A stretch of 64,000 bases of DNA from a candidate division TA06 bacterium B3_TA06 (GCA_005223075.1 NJBO01000012.1:1-64000), one strand, 5' to 3'. Counted from the first letter of the stretch, positions 8,702-17,707 are shown. Program-made: numbers and translations. Notes: a model not told the origin generated them from the letters alone.

Positions 8702-9211
8702 ATGACTCCTAATAAGCATCTGATAGATGCTCTTGGCGATCACCTAGACGCGTTCTCATGGAAGCTGTGGGTAAGTGTGACAGTTAAGCCTTACTTGGAC
8801 GAGAAAGGGCAGGTATGCCGTCCTGATAACGAACAGGCCATGAGGACTTGGGGTAGATTCAATAAGCTTCTTAGGCATGAGATAGGTCATCGCTCAGAAT
8901 TCCTTGGACTCATCGAGAGACACAAGGAAGGCGTCACCCCCAGCTTTTGCGTTCACGGGCTATTCTGTGGAGAGGATCTGAAAAGAGTATCGACAGAAGT
9001 CTTCAGAGAAAAGTGTTTGAAGCACCTTGGTGAGACTGCGATCGAGACCTATGATCCGCATCGCGGAGCAAAACATTACTTGGTCAAATATCTCTCCGGA
9101 GACGGTGAAGCTGAGCTTATCTTTTCCCGTAATCTGCCCAGGTGGTTGCGTTCGATAGAGGATAGCTCTCAACGCGCTCACGCCGAAGCTATCCTCGCCT
9201 TACGGCCATAA
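8702..9211 (+). CDS. Degenerate HUH/rolling-circle Rep-like protein
   Basis: 169 aa. The arrangement resembles small rolling-circle replication or transposition proteins: a 'LWVSVTVKPY' strand, 'WGRFNKLLRH', 'LGLIERHKEGVTPSFCVHGLF', then 'YDPHRGAKHYLVKYLSG' and 'IFSRNLPRW'. In active relatives the first of these would read like PHFHLL, supplying the two metal-binding histidines; here both positions are Ser and Cys. The YxxKY region that carries the nucleophile is kept. That points to a domesticated or dead copy. The start is uncertain: AGGAGG at 8678-8684 is 17 bp from the ATG, and a CTG at 8690 fits it better. The assignment is from memory of the family pattern. Confidence 0.5.
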   Translation: MTPNKHLIDALGDHLDAFSWKLWVSVTVKPYLDEKGQVCRPDNEQAMRTWGRFNKLLRHEIGHRSEFLGLIERHKEGVTPSFCVHGLFCGEDLKRVSTEVFREKCLKHLGETAIETYDPHRGAKHYLVKYLSGDGEAELIFSRNLPRWLRSIEDSSQRAHAEAILALRP

Positions 9212-9280
9212 CTTCCCCAAAACCGAGTCGGAAAAACTCCCGACGGACGAGACCCCCGAAGAGATGTAGCCAAATCCTCC

Positions 9281-9300
9281 TTTTCTCCTGACGGAGAAAA
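9281..9300. repeat. Hairpin of the AATCCTCCTTT family
   Basis: TTTTCTCC-TGAC-GGAGAAAA, a perfect 8-bp stem, preceded by AATCCTCC and followed by GATCGGAG. The same layout recurs at 26860-26894. Confidence 0.5.
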
Positions 9301-9322
9301 GATCGGAGAAGAATAAAAGGAA

Positions 9323-9348
9323 GTAGCCGACGAAGTCGGCCACTTTTT
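9323..9348 (+). terminator. Rho-independent terminator after the Rep-like gene
   Basis: TAGCCGAC-GAA-GTCGGCCA stem followed by CTTTTT. It insulates the marR promoter that follows. Confidence 0.7.
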
Positions 9349-9394
9349 ACCTGCAATCTTCTACCCTGCAACAAAAAGAACCAGGTTTACACCC

Positions 9395-9422
9395 TTGACA
9401 AATCATTTTAATTGAGGATAGT
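9395..9422 (+). promoter_or_regulatory. marR promoter, leaderless type
   Basis: TTGACA (9395-9400), 16-bp spacer, GATAGT (9417-9422). ATG at 9430 is 7 bp downstream. Confidence 0.55.
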
Positions 9423-9429
9423 AAAAGGT

Positions 9430-9903
9430 ATGGCGCGTACCATAGACGAACAGATCAGACGCCTGGAAGAGCTGGGGCCGATTCTGATCAGAGGGTTTCA
9501 GTTGATCGGTTCCTCCACGCCCTTCGGCAGTGAGCTTTCCTTCTCCCAGTATATGATCCTACAGACGCTTCTCCTGAAAGAAGCGATGCGGATGAACGAA
9601 CTCGCCTCAACCCTGGGTGTATCAAAGGCGAACGTTACCGGATTGGCGGATCGTATGATACGCTCCCGGCTTCTCGAACGCCTGCGTTCGGATGAGGACC
9701 GCCGGGTGGTCTTCGTGAGACTCTCTCCCAAAGGACAGCGTATCGCCCAGCGTCTCTTAAATGCCCAGCGCAAGGATTGGAAACGTATCATGGAGAAGCT
9801 GCCACCTCGTAACCTTGAGATCTTCATGAACTCCCTCGATCAACTCGCCCATGCCCTGGCAGAGAGAACTCGTGAAGCCCCTCTGCCCGATGAAAAAGAC
9901 TAA
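9430..9903 (+). CDS. MarR-family transcriptional regulator
   Basis: 157 aa from the ATG at 9430; an in-frame TTG at 9412 lies within the promoter and is rejected. The winged-helix core is clear: 'SFSQYMILQTLLLKEAM', 'RMNELASTLGVSKANVTGLA', then the wing 'RLRSDEDRRVVFVRLSPKG'. MarR proteins are dimeric repressors that respond to small phenolic or lipophilic ligands. The gene overlaps or abuts a glycerophosphodiesterase gene, its likely co-transcribed partner. A leaderless start is inferred from the promoter position. Confidence 0.85.
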   Translation: MARTIDEQIRRLEELGPILIRGFQLIGSSTPFGSELSFSQYMILQTLLLKEAMRMNELASTLGVSKANVTGLADRMIRSRLLERLRSDEDRRVVFVRLSPKGQRIAQRLLNAQRKDWKRIMEKLPPRNLEIFMNSLDQLAHALAERTREAPLPDEKD

Positions 9904-9961
9904 TTTACCCTTCCCCTTCCCAATCAACGCCTCAGGCAAACCCCTTCACAAGGAGAAGGTT

Positions 9962-10846
9962 TTGGAACCAGGCCTCCGGGCAAGGGTCCTCGTGGTTCTC
10001 GCCATGAGTGCGGTCCCGGCCTTCGCCTACCTTGATCGGACAGAACCACCATTGATACTTGCCCACCGCGCAGGAGCGTTTGTTGTGCCTGAGAACACGA
10101 TTGAGGGATGGGCCGAGTCAAGGATTCGCTACCAGCCCGACGTCTGGGAACTGGATGTGCATCTCACCGAAGACGACAGTCTGGTGGTGATCCACGACGA
10201 GGAGATTGACCGCACAACCAACGGCACGGGTCTCGTCAGAGAGATGGCCTTTGTCCAGATCCGCTCCCTGGATGCGGGGTTCTGGTTCACCCCCGACTCA
10301 GGGGGAACCTACCCCTGGCGCGGGAAAGGGCTGCGTATACCGACACTTGGCCAGGTCTTTGATTCTTTTCCAAGGGACTTCTTCAACATCGAGATCAAGG
10401 ATTCCCTTACATACGCGGCGGCTCGCCTTGTAGGAATCATCCGCGAAAAAAGGATGCAGAATCAGGTGGTTGTGGTCTCGGAATATACCGAGGTTTTGGA
10501 ATGCTTCAGGGAATTTGATCCATCTGTGGCCACCGCCGCCACGCCGGACGAGATCCGCAAGTTCGTCATCTGGGGAAAGCTGGGACTTGGATTCCTGGCC
10601 AGGACCCCGATGGACGCGGTCCAGGTGCCCGAATACTCAGGCTCCATACACGTGGTTACGCCGGGTTTCGTTAAGCGCTGTCACCGTAAAGGAATCCAGG
10701 TGCACGTCTGGACCGTCAACGACGCTGAGTCCATTAAACGTTTGCTTGAAATGGGCGCAGACGGCGTCATCACCGACCGCCCCGATGTTGCAGACAGGGT
10801 CGCAAAAACCATGGGGTTCCGCGAGTTCCCCCGTAACACACCGTAA
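9962..10846 (+). CDS. Exported glycerophosphodiester phosphodiesterase
   Basis: 294 aa from the TTG at 9962, chosen for AAGGAG six bases upstream and because it gives a clean signal peptide (LRARVLVVLAMSAVPAFA). An upstream in-frame ATG at 9890 overlaps marR and has no Shine-Dalgarno. GDPD-family motifs: LILAHRAGAFVVPENT with the catalytic His and the Glu; WELDVHLTEDDSLVVIHD; NIEIKD; and the C-terminal HVWTVND and GADGVITDRP. The enzyme hydrolyses glycerophosphodiesters to glycerol 3-phosphate plus an alcohol, probably in the periplasm. The last codons (RNTP, stop) fall in a CCGTAACAC repeat that continues downstream. Confidence 0.88.
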   Translation: MEPGLRARVLVVLAMSAVPAFAYLDRTEPPLILAHRAGAFVVPENTIEGWAESRIRYQPDVWELDVHLTEDDSLVVIHDEEIDRTTNGTGLVREMAFVQIRSLDAGFWFTPDSGGTYPWRGKGLRIPTLGQVFDSFPRDFFNIEIKDSLTYAAARLVGIIREKRMQNQVVVVSEYTEVLECFREFDPSVATAATPDEIRKFVIWGKLGLGFLARTPMDAVQVPEYSGSIHVVTPGFVKRCHRKGIQVHVWTVNDAESIKRLLEMGADGVITDRPDVADRVAKTMGFREFPRNTP

Positions 10847-10863
10847 CACCCCCGTACACCTTC

Positions 10864-10937
10864 GGGGCAGAGCCTGCCCCTTGAAGTATTTTATACTTCA
10901 TAGGGTATTCTCATTATTACTTGGAGCTAATGCTCCA
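10864..10937. other. Three consecutive perfect hairpins
   Basis: GGGGCAG-AGC-CTGCCCC (10864-10880), TGAAGTAT-TTT-ATACTTCA (10882-10900) and TGGAGC-TAAT-GCTCCA (10922-10937) in the spacer after the glycerophosphodiesterase gene. None has a clear T-tract. They could form a 3' processing or structure block. Confidence 0.5.
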
Positions 10938-10952
10938 GAACATCTAAGAATA

Positions 10953-10986
10953 TAACACCCGTAACACCCGTAACACCCGTAACACA
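10953..10986. repeat. Tandem 9-bp repeat TAACACCCG
   Basis: Three complete TAACACCCG units plus a partial fourth, ending 8 bp before the -35 box of the next gene. The same 9-mer occurs twice in tandem at 38101-38118 and 42731-42748, and in variant form at 10832-10850. Confidence 0.75.
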
Positions 10987-10994
10987 TCCACCCC

Positions 10995-11022
10995 TTGACA
11001 TAAGCCCGTAAAGCGTTATCTT
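10995..11022 (+). promoter_or_regulatory. Promoter of the small lipoprotein gene, leaderless type
   Basis: TTGACA (10995-11000), 16-bp spacer, TATCTT (11017-11022). GTG start 9 bp downstream. Confidence 0.6.
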
Positions 11023-11031
11023 TAGGATGTA

Positions 11032-11427
11032 GTGAGAAAACTGCTGCCGATTCTTATAGTTCTTGCAAGCGTGCTGGGGGGGTGCGGGCGCAGGGTAAGC
11101 GTTACTGGGGCGCTAACCCACAGTGAGACCGGGCGGCCCATTGCCGGAGCGTGGGTTTATGATCCAACCCTTGACACGCTCGCGATAGACTCCCTTGCAA
11201 CGCCCGATATTGAACCGCTTGATGGCATACACCCGAATAAACAGATAGTCACCACGGACAGCGCGGGCCGCTATTTGTTGGAGAACATCTCGGCGCGCAG
11301 GCACTTCATCTACTTTGCCGCCAAGGACTTTGAGTGGATCAAGGTGGACTTCAAAGCAAAGGGACGCGACTCAATATTCGAGCTAAACGTCAAGCTCGAG
11401 CCCGAACCCATCGAGGTGATCTACTAG
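11032..11427 (+). CDS. Small lipoprotein with carboxypeptidase-regulatory-like domain
   Basis: 131 aa, GTG start. Signal peptide and lipobox MRKLLPILIVLASVLGGC, so Cys20 should be lipidated. The mature part reads like a transthyretin-type carboxypeptidase-regulatory fold: 'VTGALTHSETGRPIAGAWVY', 'TTDSAGRYLLENI', 'HFIYFAAKDFE'. Such modules occur in surface proteins as beta-sandwich spacers. No catalytic motif is visible. It sits between a rightward block and the leftward KAP gene. Confidence 0.75.
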   Translation: MRKLLPILIVLASVLGGCGRRVSVTGALTHSETGRPIAGAWVYDPTLDTLAIDSLATPDIEPLDGIHPNKQIVTTDSAGRYLLENISARRHFIYFAAKDFEWIKVDFKAKGRDSIFELNVKLEPEPIEVIY

Positions 11428-11439
11428 AGCTATTACCCC

Positions 11440-12720
11440 TTACGTTACATTGTCATCGAAGAAATGGGCTGAACTCTCAATTATTCCCTTACCCTTACGC
11501 CAGTCGTTTTTTGCTACGCTCAACAAACCACGTTTGACCTGTCTACAGATATCGATTATATCTTCGTCTAGGCAGAACGATTTTACATTCTCTCCGTGTT
11601 TTTTCACAATCTCATCGATTTGAAGGTTAAGCTTTTCAACCGTTCCAAGCCTTAAAATTATTTCCCCGTCACGCTTAACGAAGCTGTAAAAATCATGGTA
11701 GATTTCTCTCAGCAGAAGAAGTGGAAACATTACGAAGATTTCTCGTTTCCTATCGGGACTCTCAATACGAGAAACAAGAGAAAGTATCTTTTCTACAGCT
11801 CGCAGTATGCGGCGGGGATTGCCCATCGCTTTAGGTCCATACCCCTTGGATCTATCCCACCATCTACCTATAGCTTTCTCAAAATCCTTATCTGCCTCTA
11901 TTCCAACCAACTCTTTATATTTCTTCGTCACAAATCCCTGGAAATGTTCGTGAGTAGGAAGAGGAATCCTATACATCCTATCAATTAGTTTCTCCAGATA
12001 CCAATGTCCATTGATATTAACATCCTTACCAAAACGTGCCGTGATAGCATCGGCAACGACTTCTTTATCTAACGCGACGATAAAAATAACTCTTTCGCTG
12101 TCAAAGAATAACCTAAGTTTCTCTAAAAACTCGAGTGCCTTATCTGGCAAACAACGATCGAGGTCATCTACAGGTACAACAATTTTGGTATTCTTCGATT
12201 TACCCTCTAAACCTTTCTCCACCAACTCGTCGAATTGTTCGTGAAGTTCCTTCTCAGCAGCTTTCCAGATATTATAAATTTCGTCAGGTTTAGAATGCAC
12301 GTTGACCCCAGGAAGCCCTATTGACACCCACGATGCAAACTTGAATAATGTATCTCTTACCTTACCGAGCAATTCCTTGGCGCTTTCCTTTTGGGACAAC
12401 CTTAAATGTTCAGTAATAGTCTCAACCATGGCCGTTGCAAGATCAACCCTCCCAGAAAACCTCCAAAGCTCCATTCTATCAACGACTTCTAACGTTGGAT
12501 ATCTTTTTGCCCTTTGCTTTATACACTCAACAAGGAAACTCGACTTCCCTATCCCCCACTCGCCTGTAAGGCCAATCACGTATGGCGGATCGGTGGCCCT
12601 TAACTCTTCTACAAATTGCGGGACAAGTTTATCAAAACCCAGCAAGTCGTTTTTGATGTCGTCAATCGGCTCGCGCCGCTTGAAGCGGATAGTTGGTTTA
12701 GGTTCTTCGGCTTTGGTCAT
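11440..12720 (-). CDS. KAP-family P-loop NTPase
   Basis: 426 aa. Walker A GEWGIGKSS (res 53-61) after 'PPYVIGLT'; Walker B VVPVDDLD (res 181-188) followed by RCLPDKALEFLEKLRLFF and 'VIFIVALDKEVVADAI', which is the KAP signature. KAP NTPases often carry inserted membrane helices; only a weak hydrophobic stretch (~res 127-140) is seen here. Members occur in phage-exclusion and other conflict systems, so a defence role is possible but unproven, and no partner gene adjoins it. The base composition looks A+T-richer than its neighbours, suggesting acquisition. Own promoter, and GGAGGAG before the ATG. Confidence 0.85.
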   Translation of the reverse strand: MTKAEEPKPTIRFKRREPIDDIKNDLLGFDKLVPQFVEELRATDPPYVIGLTGEWGIGKSSFLVECIKQRAKRYPTLEVVDRMELWRFSGRVDLATAMVETITEHLRLSQKESAKELLGKVRDTLFKFASWVSIGLPGVNVHSKPDEIYNIWKAAEKELHEQFDELVEKGLEGKSKNTKIVVPVDDLDRCLPDKALEFLEKLRLFFDSERVIFIVALDKEVVADAITARFGKDVNINGHWYLEKLIDRMYRIPLPTHEHFQGFVTKKYKELVGIEADKDFEKAIGRWWDRSKGYGPKAMGNPRRILRAVEKILSLVSRIESPDRKREIFVMFPLLLLREIYHDFYSFVKRDGEIILRLGTVEKLNLQIDEIVKKHGENVKSFCLDEDIIDICRQVKRGLLSVAKNDWRKGKGIIESSAHFFDDNVT

Positions 12721-12737
12721 CGCTCCTCCTTTGCGTT

Positions 12738-12765
12738 AATATACAAAAAGCCTGCCCTTTGTCAA
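12738..12765 (-). promoter_or_regulatory. Promoter of the KAP NTPase gene
   Basis: Minus strand: TTGACA (12765-12760), 16-bp spacer, TATATT (12743-12738). Leader of about 10-17 nt with GGAGGAG. It is back to back with the pdp promoter. Confidence 0.65.
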
Positions 12766-12777
12766 CCGTTACCACCC

Positions 12778-12805
12778 TTGACTACCTACAATCTCACGGT
12801 ATCCT
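12778..12805 (+). promoter_or_regulatory. pdp promoter, leaderless type
   Basis: TTGACT (12778-12783), 16-bp spacer, TATCCT (12800-12805). ATG only 5 bp downstream. Confidence 0.65.
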
Positions 12806-12810
12806 TCCCC

Positions 12811-14118
12811 ATGCCCATCTCGCCCTACGAGTTCATCCGATATAAACGTCTAGGCAAATCGGCTGATCCCAAGGATATAAAGGAGTTCATTCAAGGTTAT
12901 CTGGATGCTAGCGTCGCCGACTACCAGATGTCCGCTTGGCTGATGGCGGTGTGCTTTAACGGACTATCGGATGCCGAGCTTTTTGCCTACACTGAAGCAC
13001 TTATAGAGTCTGGCGAGCGGTTTGATCTCTCGGAAATCCCTGGCTGCAAGGTGGACAAGCACTCCACCGGCGGGGTGGGGGACAAGGTGTCACTGGTGCT
13101 CGCTCCGCTGGTAGCTTCTTGCGGGGTTGCGGTGCCCATGGTCTCGGGCAGAGGGTTAGGCCACACCGGAGGGACGTTGGACAAGCTGGCCTCCATCCCT
13201 GGATTCTGCACGGACTTGAGCGTGGATGAGTTCAAGCGCTATCTTTCCAAGATCGGGGTGGCGATGATGGGCCAGAGTGTTGATTTATGTCCGGCGGACG
13301 GAAGAATTTACGCTTTGCGTGACGTCACCGCCACGGTTGATTCGATTCCGCTGATCGCGGCGTCTATATCGTCAAAGAAGATCGCCGAGGGGGCCCAGGG
13401 TCTAGTTTTGGACGCGAAGGTAGGCTCGGGCGCGTTCATGAAGGATGAAAGCAAAGCCGAGGAGCTGGCCAAGACGATCGTGTGTGTTACGGGGAGGTTC
13501 GGGGTACGTACCACCGCTCTCTTGACCGACATGAGCCAGCCGCTGGGCAGGGCCGTTGGCAACGCCCTGGAAGTAGCCGAGGCTATCGATTGTCTTAAAG
13601 GCCAAGGGCCGGATGATCTGAGAAAGATAGTGCTTGAACTCGCTGCCGAGATGCTGCTACTGGCCGGGCGCAAGGATCACGAGCAGGCCAGAAAGGAGGC
13701 AGAGGATGCCCTGGAGCGAGGCAGGGCGCTTGAGAAGTTTCAGGAGATGGTCAAGATGCAAGGAGGTGATCCGGGGATAGTAGATGATCTATCTCTCCTG
13801 CCTCATGCAGCTCATGATATTCCGGTCCTAGCCGAGAGTAACGGGGTTGTGCAGTCTGTAGATACCTATAGGGTCGGTATGCTTGCGGTCGATCTGGGTG
13901 CGGGAAGAAGACACAAGGAGGATTTAATCGATCCGGCGGTGGGGTTTACGATACTCAAAAAGATCGGTGATGAGGTCAAGCAGAGCGAGGTGCTGGCGAC
14001 CGTTCACGCAAGTAACGCATCAAAAGGGGTTAGAGTCGGCAACGAACTGGTAAACTGTTTTAAGATAGGCGATGGAAGCCCAAACGTGCCCCAACTTATA
14101 ACCAAGAGGATCACATAG
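12811..14118 (+). CDS. pdp: Pyrimidine-nucleoside (thymidine) phosphorylase
   Basis: 435 aa, the usual length for the family. It cleaves pyrimidine nucleosides with phosphate, giving a base and (deoxy)ribose 1-phosphate for salvage. Motifs: the phosphate-binding KHSTGGVGDKVSL (~res 80), then the signature SGRGLGHTGGTLDKL, and ALLTDMSQPLGRAVGN; the C-terminal alpha/beta domain has AGRRHKEDLIDPAVG. ATG at 12811 is fixed by the promoter 5 bp upstream; an upstream extension of the frame runs back into the divergent KAP gene. It could be deoA-type thymidine-specific, since the two families are hard to separate by eye. Confidence 0.93.
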   Translation: MPISPYEFIRYKRLGKSADPKDIKEFIQGYLDASVADYQMSAWLMAVCFNGLSDAELFAYTEALIESGERFDLSEIPGCKVDKHSTGGVGDKVSLVLAPLVASCGVAVPMVSGRGLGHTGGTLDKLASIPGFCTDLSVDEFKRYLSKIGVAMMGQSVDLCPADGRIYALRDVTATVDSIPLIAASISSKKIAEGAQGLVLDAKVGSGAFMKDESKAEELAKTIVCVTGRFGVRTTALLTDMSQPLGRAVGNALEVAEAIDCLKGQGPDDLRKIVLELAAEMLLLAGRKDHEQARKEAEDALERGRALEKFQEMVKMQGGDPGIVDDLSLLPHAAHDIPVLAESNGVVQSVDTYRVGMLAVDLGAGRRHKEDLIDPAVGFTILKKIGDEVKQSEVLATVHASNASKGVRVGNELVNCFKIGDGSPNVPQLITKRIT

Positions 14119-14181
14119 ATTCAACGATGAACTAACTCGTCTAAGGGACGTAAAAAGGAGACTTAATTGGACTGCAAGCGT

Positions 14182-14209
14182 TTGACTTCCCCCTCCCTGC
14201 GCGTAGAAT
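14182..14209 (+). promoter_or_regulatory. gyrA promoter, leaderless type
   Basis: TTGACT (14182-14187), 16-bp spacer, TAGAAT (14204-14209). ATG at 14217 is 7 bp away and no Shine-Dalgarno is present. Confidence 0.7.
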
Positions 14210-14216
14210 TAGGGTT

Positions 14217-16643
14217 ATGGACGATAGCCGAATGCAACCAGTATACATAGAGGACGAGGTTCGCCAATCCTACCTCGACTACGCGATGAGCGTGATAGTG
14301 GGCCGGGCTTTGCCCGACATACGCGACGGCCTAAAGCCGGTTCAGCGCCGCATCCTTTACGCGATGAAGGAGCTGGGCCTTGATCCTAACAAAGCCTATC
14401 GCAAGTGTGCTACAGTGGTGGGTGAGGTTCTGGGTAAGTATCACCCTCACGGCGACCTGGCGGTCTACGACGCACTCGCGCGCATGGCCCAGGATTTCAG
14501 CCTGCGCTATCTGCTGGTGGACGGCCAGGGCAACTTCGGTTCCATAGACGGCGATCCGCCCGCGGCCTACCGTTACACCGAGGCCAAGCTGCAAAGACTG
14601 AGCCTTTCACTACTGGAGGACCTGGATAAGGAGACCGTTGATTTCGCGCCCAACTTTGACGGTTCGCGCCAGGAGCCGGAGGTTCTGCCTGCCGCCTTCC
14701 CCAACCTTCTGGTGAACGGTGCGGCCGGGATCGCTGTGGGCATGGCTACCTCCATCCCCCCTCACAACTTCTCAGAGATCACCGACGCCCTTGCAGCCAT
14801 GATCGGCGAGCCAGGGGTCTCGGATGAGAAGCTCTGTGAGATTGTTCAGGGGCCTGACTTCCCCACCGGCGGTCTGATCCTGGGGCGCGAGGGGATAACC
14901 CAGGCCTACAAGACCGGACGTGGAAAGGTAACCGTACGCGGAAGGGCGCGATTCGAGGAGCCAAAACCCGGACGCCAGGCTATCGTCATAACCGAGATAC
15001 CATACCAGCTCAACAAGTCCCAGCTCATCGAGCGCATCGTTAATCTGGCACGTTCAAAGAAGCTTTCAGACATCTCCGACCTGCGGGACGAATCAGACCG
15101 GGAGGGCATCCGCATCGTTATCGAACTCAAGCGAGGCGCCAACCGCGAGGTGGTGCTCAACAGGCTCTATCAGCACACGCCGCTGCAGTCCACCTATTCC
15201 ATGATACTTTTGACCATCTCCAACCTGACGCCCAGGATATATCCCTTAAAGAAGATACTGGAAGAGTTCCTTGAGTTCCGCTACCAGAGCGTGCGGCGCC
15301 GCACCTCCTTTGAGCTTAGAAAAGCCGAGGAAAGGGCTCACATACTGGAAGGGCTGAAGATCGCATTGGACAACATCGATGAGGTCGTAGGGATCATCAA
15401 GAAGTCAAAAGATACCAAGATCGCCAAGGAAAGGCTGATGGAGCGCTTCAAGCTCTCCGATGTTCAGTCGCAGGCGATACTTGACATGCGGCTGGCGCGG
15501 CTGACAGGTCTTGAGCGGGGAAAGATCGAGGCTGAGTACCGGGAGCTGATCAAGGAGATAGAGCGCTTGAAATCGATCCTTGCATCGCGTACCGGGGTGA
15601 TGGCGGTGATTACCGAGGAGTTAAAGGAGCTCAAGAAGCGCTTTGGCGATGAGCGCCGCACCGAGATCAGAGCCGAGAAGCCTGAGGAGATCACCCTTGA
15701 GGACCTTATCAGTGAGGAAGACGTAACCATCACCCTTACCCTGCGAGGCTACATCAAGCGCACGCCGGTATCCGGCTACCGCAAACAGGGCCGGGGCGGA
15801 ACCGGACGGGGGACAATAGACCTGGGCAAGCAGGATATGGTCACGACTCTTTTAACCGGCTCGACCCACGACTCCATACTCTTCTTCTCCAACCTGGGAC
15901 GCGCATATCTGCTTAAAGCTTATGAGGTTCCGGAGGGTTCGCTGACTGCCAAGGGAAGGCCGATATACCAGCTGTTTAACCTCTCCGAGGGCGAGCGCAT
16001 AACCCAGCTCTTGCGGGTCAAGGAGTTCACCGAAAACGCCCATGTGGTGGTTGTAACCGAGAGAGGCGTTATAAAGCGTACCCCGCTCAAGCTTTTGGAG
16101 AACACCCGGCGCTCAGGTGTGATCGCCATCACCCTCAAGGAGGGAGACAGACTGCAGGATGTCCTTCTTGTGGAGGATGGAACCGATATCTGCCTGTTCT
16201 CAGCCGAAGGCCAAGGCATCCGATTCTCGACCGATGAGGTTCGTCCCATGGGCCGGGCCGCCGCAGGAGTGCGAGGAATTAAGCTGGCAGAGGAGGACAA
16301 GCTGGTCGCTGCGGTACTGGTGCGCAAAGATGTCTCGCTCCTCTTCGTCACCCGGAACGGCTACGGCAAGCGTATGAAGTTTGAAGAAATCCGACCTATC
16401 CACAGAGGAGGCAAGGGAGTTCGTGCCATCGCAGTAAACGAGAAATCGGGACTGCTGGTGGGCGTAAAGGTCATCAGTGAAGCCGGACACGCCATCATCG
16501 TAACCAAACACGGCACCGGTATCCGCATCGCCGCCAAGCAGGTGAAGCCCCTGAAGCGAGCAAGTCTGGGGGTTCGCCTCATCTCACTGCGCGCGGAGGA
16601 TGAGGTGGCCGAAGTGGCGATCGTTCCAGAAGACGAGGAGTAG
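14217..16643 (+). CDS. gyrA: DNA gyrase subunit A
   Basis: 808 aa. Type IIA topoisomerase subunit that cleaves and rejoins DNA. Features: N-terminal [39 protein letters not shown]; the catalytic Tyr in AYRYTEAKL (~res 120); coiled-coil 'tower' segments (~res 365-480); and a six-bladed pinwheel C-terminal domain starting with a GyrA-box-like QGRGGTG (~res 522). The GyrA box separates it from ParC. The C-terminal tail is acidic (EDEE). It is first of an apparent operon with dCMP deaminase, rsmD and coaD. No gyrB or dnaA is nearby, so this is not the replication-origin region. Confidence 0.95.
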   Translation: MDDSRMQPVYIEDEVRQSYLDYAMSVIVGRALPDIRDGLKPVQRRILYAMKELGLDPNKAYRKCATVVGEVLGKYHPHGDLAVYDALARMAQDFSLRYLLVDGQGNFGSIDGDPPAAYRYTEAKLQRLSLSLLEDLDKETVDFAPNFDGSRQEPEVLPAAFPNLLVNGAAGIAVGMATSIPPHNFSEITDALAAMIGEPGVSDEKLCEIVQGPDFPTGGLILGREGITQAYKTGRGKVTVRGRARFEEPKPGRQAIVITEIPYQLNKSQLIERIVNLARSKKLSDISDLRDESDREGIRIVIELKRGANREVVLNRLYQHTPLQSTYSMILLTISNLTPRIYPLKKILEEFLEFRYQSVRRRTSFELRKAEERAHILEGLKIALDNIDEVVGIIKKSKDTKIAKERLMERFKLSDVQSQAILDMRLARLTGLERGKIEAEYRELIKEIERLKSILASRTGVMAVITEELKELKKRFGDERRTEIRAEKPEEITLEDLISEEDVTITLTLRGYIKRTPVSGYRKQGRGGTGRGTIDLGKQDMVTTLLTGSTHDSILFFSNLGRAYLLKAYEVPEGSLTAKGRPIYQLFNLSEGERITQLLRVKEFTENAHVVVVTERGVIKRTPLKLLENTRRSGVIAITLKEGDRLQDVLLVEDGTDICLFSAEGQGIRFSTDEVRPMGRAAAGVRGIKLAEEDKLVAAVLVRKDVSLLFVTRNGYGKRMKFEEIRPIHRGGKGVRAIAVNEKSGLLVGVKVISEAGHAIIVTKHGTGIRIAAKQVKPLKRASLGVRLISLRAEDEVAEVAIVPEDEE

Positions 16644-16682
16644 ACATCAACCCATCGGAAACTAAAACCACGAGCAGAGGAG

Positions 16683-17147
16683 ATGAACAAAGCACCTGAA
16701 AGAATCCCGTGGGATCACTATTTCATGAAGATAGCTCAGCTAGTGGCCGAGCGCTCCACCTGCGTCCGCCGCAAGGTGGGTGCGGTGATCGTTCGGGACA
16801 AACACATCCTTACCACCGGCTACAACGGCGCACCCAAGGAACTTCCGCACTGCACCCAGATCGGCTGTCTGCGGGAGGAGCTGGGAATCCCCTCGGGTGA
16901 GCGGGTGGAGATATGCCGCGGCATCCACGCCGAACAGAACGCCCTGGTGCAGGCCTCGCGGTTCGGTATCTCACTAGAGGGCGGCACGCTCTACTCGAGC
17001 ACCCAGCCATGCGTTACCTGCGCCAAACTTTTGATCAACGCAGGTATAGTGAAGATACTCTACCTTGAAGGCTACGCGGACAAGTTGGGTAAGGAGATGT
17101 TAAGTGAGGCGGGGGTGGAGCTCGAACAACTAAAGTTCGAGGAGTAG
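16683..17147 (+). CDS. comEB: Deoxycytidylate (dCMP) deaminase
   Basis: 154 aa. Zinc deaminase converting dCMP to dUMP for dTMP synthesis. Zinc ligands and the catalytic Glu are in [11 protein letters not shown], and the two Cys in [11 protein letters not shown]. The substrate-binding N-terminal part has '[16 protein letters not shown]' and '[13 protein letters not shown]', typical of dCMP rather than cytidine deaminases. The ATG follows GAGGAG. It lies 39 bp after gyrA and 2 bp before rsmD, probably in one transcript. Confidence 0.92.
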   Translation: MNKAPERIPWDHYFMKIAQLVAERSTCVRRKVGAVIVRDKHILTTGYNGAPKELPHCTQIGCLREELGIPSGERVEICRGIHAEQNALVQASRFGISLEGGTLYSSTQPCVTCAKLLINAGIVKILYLEGYADKLGKEMLSEAGVELEQLKFEE

Positions 17148-17149
17148 CC

Positions 17150-17707
17150 ATGCCCAGGATAACCGCAGGCGAGTTCAAGGGACGCAACTTGCGTTATCCC
17201 GAAGGCGCGAGGTTCAGACCTACCATGGACAAGGTAAAGGAGGCGCTGTTTTCTATAGTTGCCGAAGAGATTATCGACGCACGTGTGCTCGATCTTTATG
17301 CGGCAGCTGGGGGACTGGGATTGGAGGCGCTCTCACGTGGGGCAAGACAGGCGGTGTTCGTGGAGCAGAACCCCCAGGCGTGCAGGCATCTTGAGGCAAA
17401 TATCCGAGCCCTTAAGGTGTCTGACCGCACCATAGTGGTTCGGCAGGACGTTCGCGTCTACCTCAAGCAATCGAAGTTCTTCGCCACCCATATCTTCTGC
17501 GACCCACCCTATTATTACAGCCTGGCCAAAGAGACCCTCGAGCTTCTTGCAAAGAACCCGGGTGTGACCACCGAAACCTTAATCATCCTCGAACACGCCT
17601 CAGATGAGGAGATAGCCATACCAAAGGGCCTTGAACTGAGAGAAACAAGGGAATACGGGGAGACCAAGTTGAGCTTCATCGGCAAGAAAGAAAGGAGGGT
17701 AAAGTGA
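17150..17707 (+). CDS. rsmD: 16S rRNA (guanine966-N2)-methyltransferase RsmD
   Basis: 185 aa. SAM-dependent methyltransferase modifying G966 of 16S rRNA in the 30S subunit. Motifs: N-terminal RITAGEFKGRNL; RPTMDKVKEALFSI; SAM-binding VLDLYAAAGGLGLEALSRGA; VFVEQNP; and the catalytic DPPYYY (~res 121). In most homologues the glycine loop reads 'DLFAGSGalGiEAlSRGA'. The stop overlaps the coaD start by four bases, the common rsmD-coaD pairing. Confidence 0.92.
   Translation: MPRITAGEFKGRNLRYPEGARFRPTMDKVKEALFSIVAEEIIDARVLDLYAAAGGLGLEALSRGARQAVFVEQNPQACRHLEANIRALKVSDRTIVVRQDVRVYLKQSKFFATHIFCDPPYYYSLAKETLELLAKNPGVTTETLIILEHASDEEIAIPKGLELRETREYGETKLSFIGKKERRVK

Noticed and set aside
9281-9300. Terminator
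   Set aside because: Perfect stem but no T-tract on either strand directly after it; a real terminator follows at 9323.
10953-10986. Possible CRISPR array
   Set aside because: Units are 9 bp in direct tandem with no spacers, and no cas genes are present.
12616-12810. N-terminal extension of pdp
   Set aside because: It would run antisense through the KAP gene start and across the pdp promoter; the family starts at 12811.
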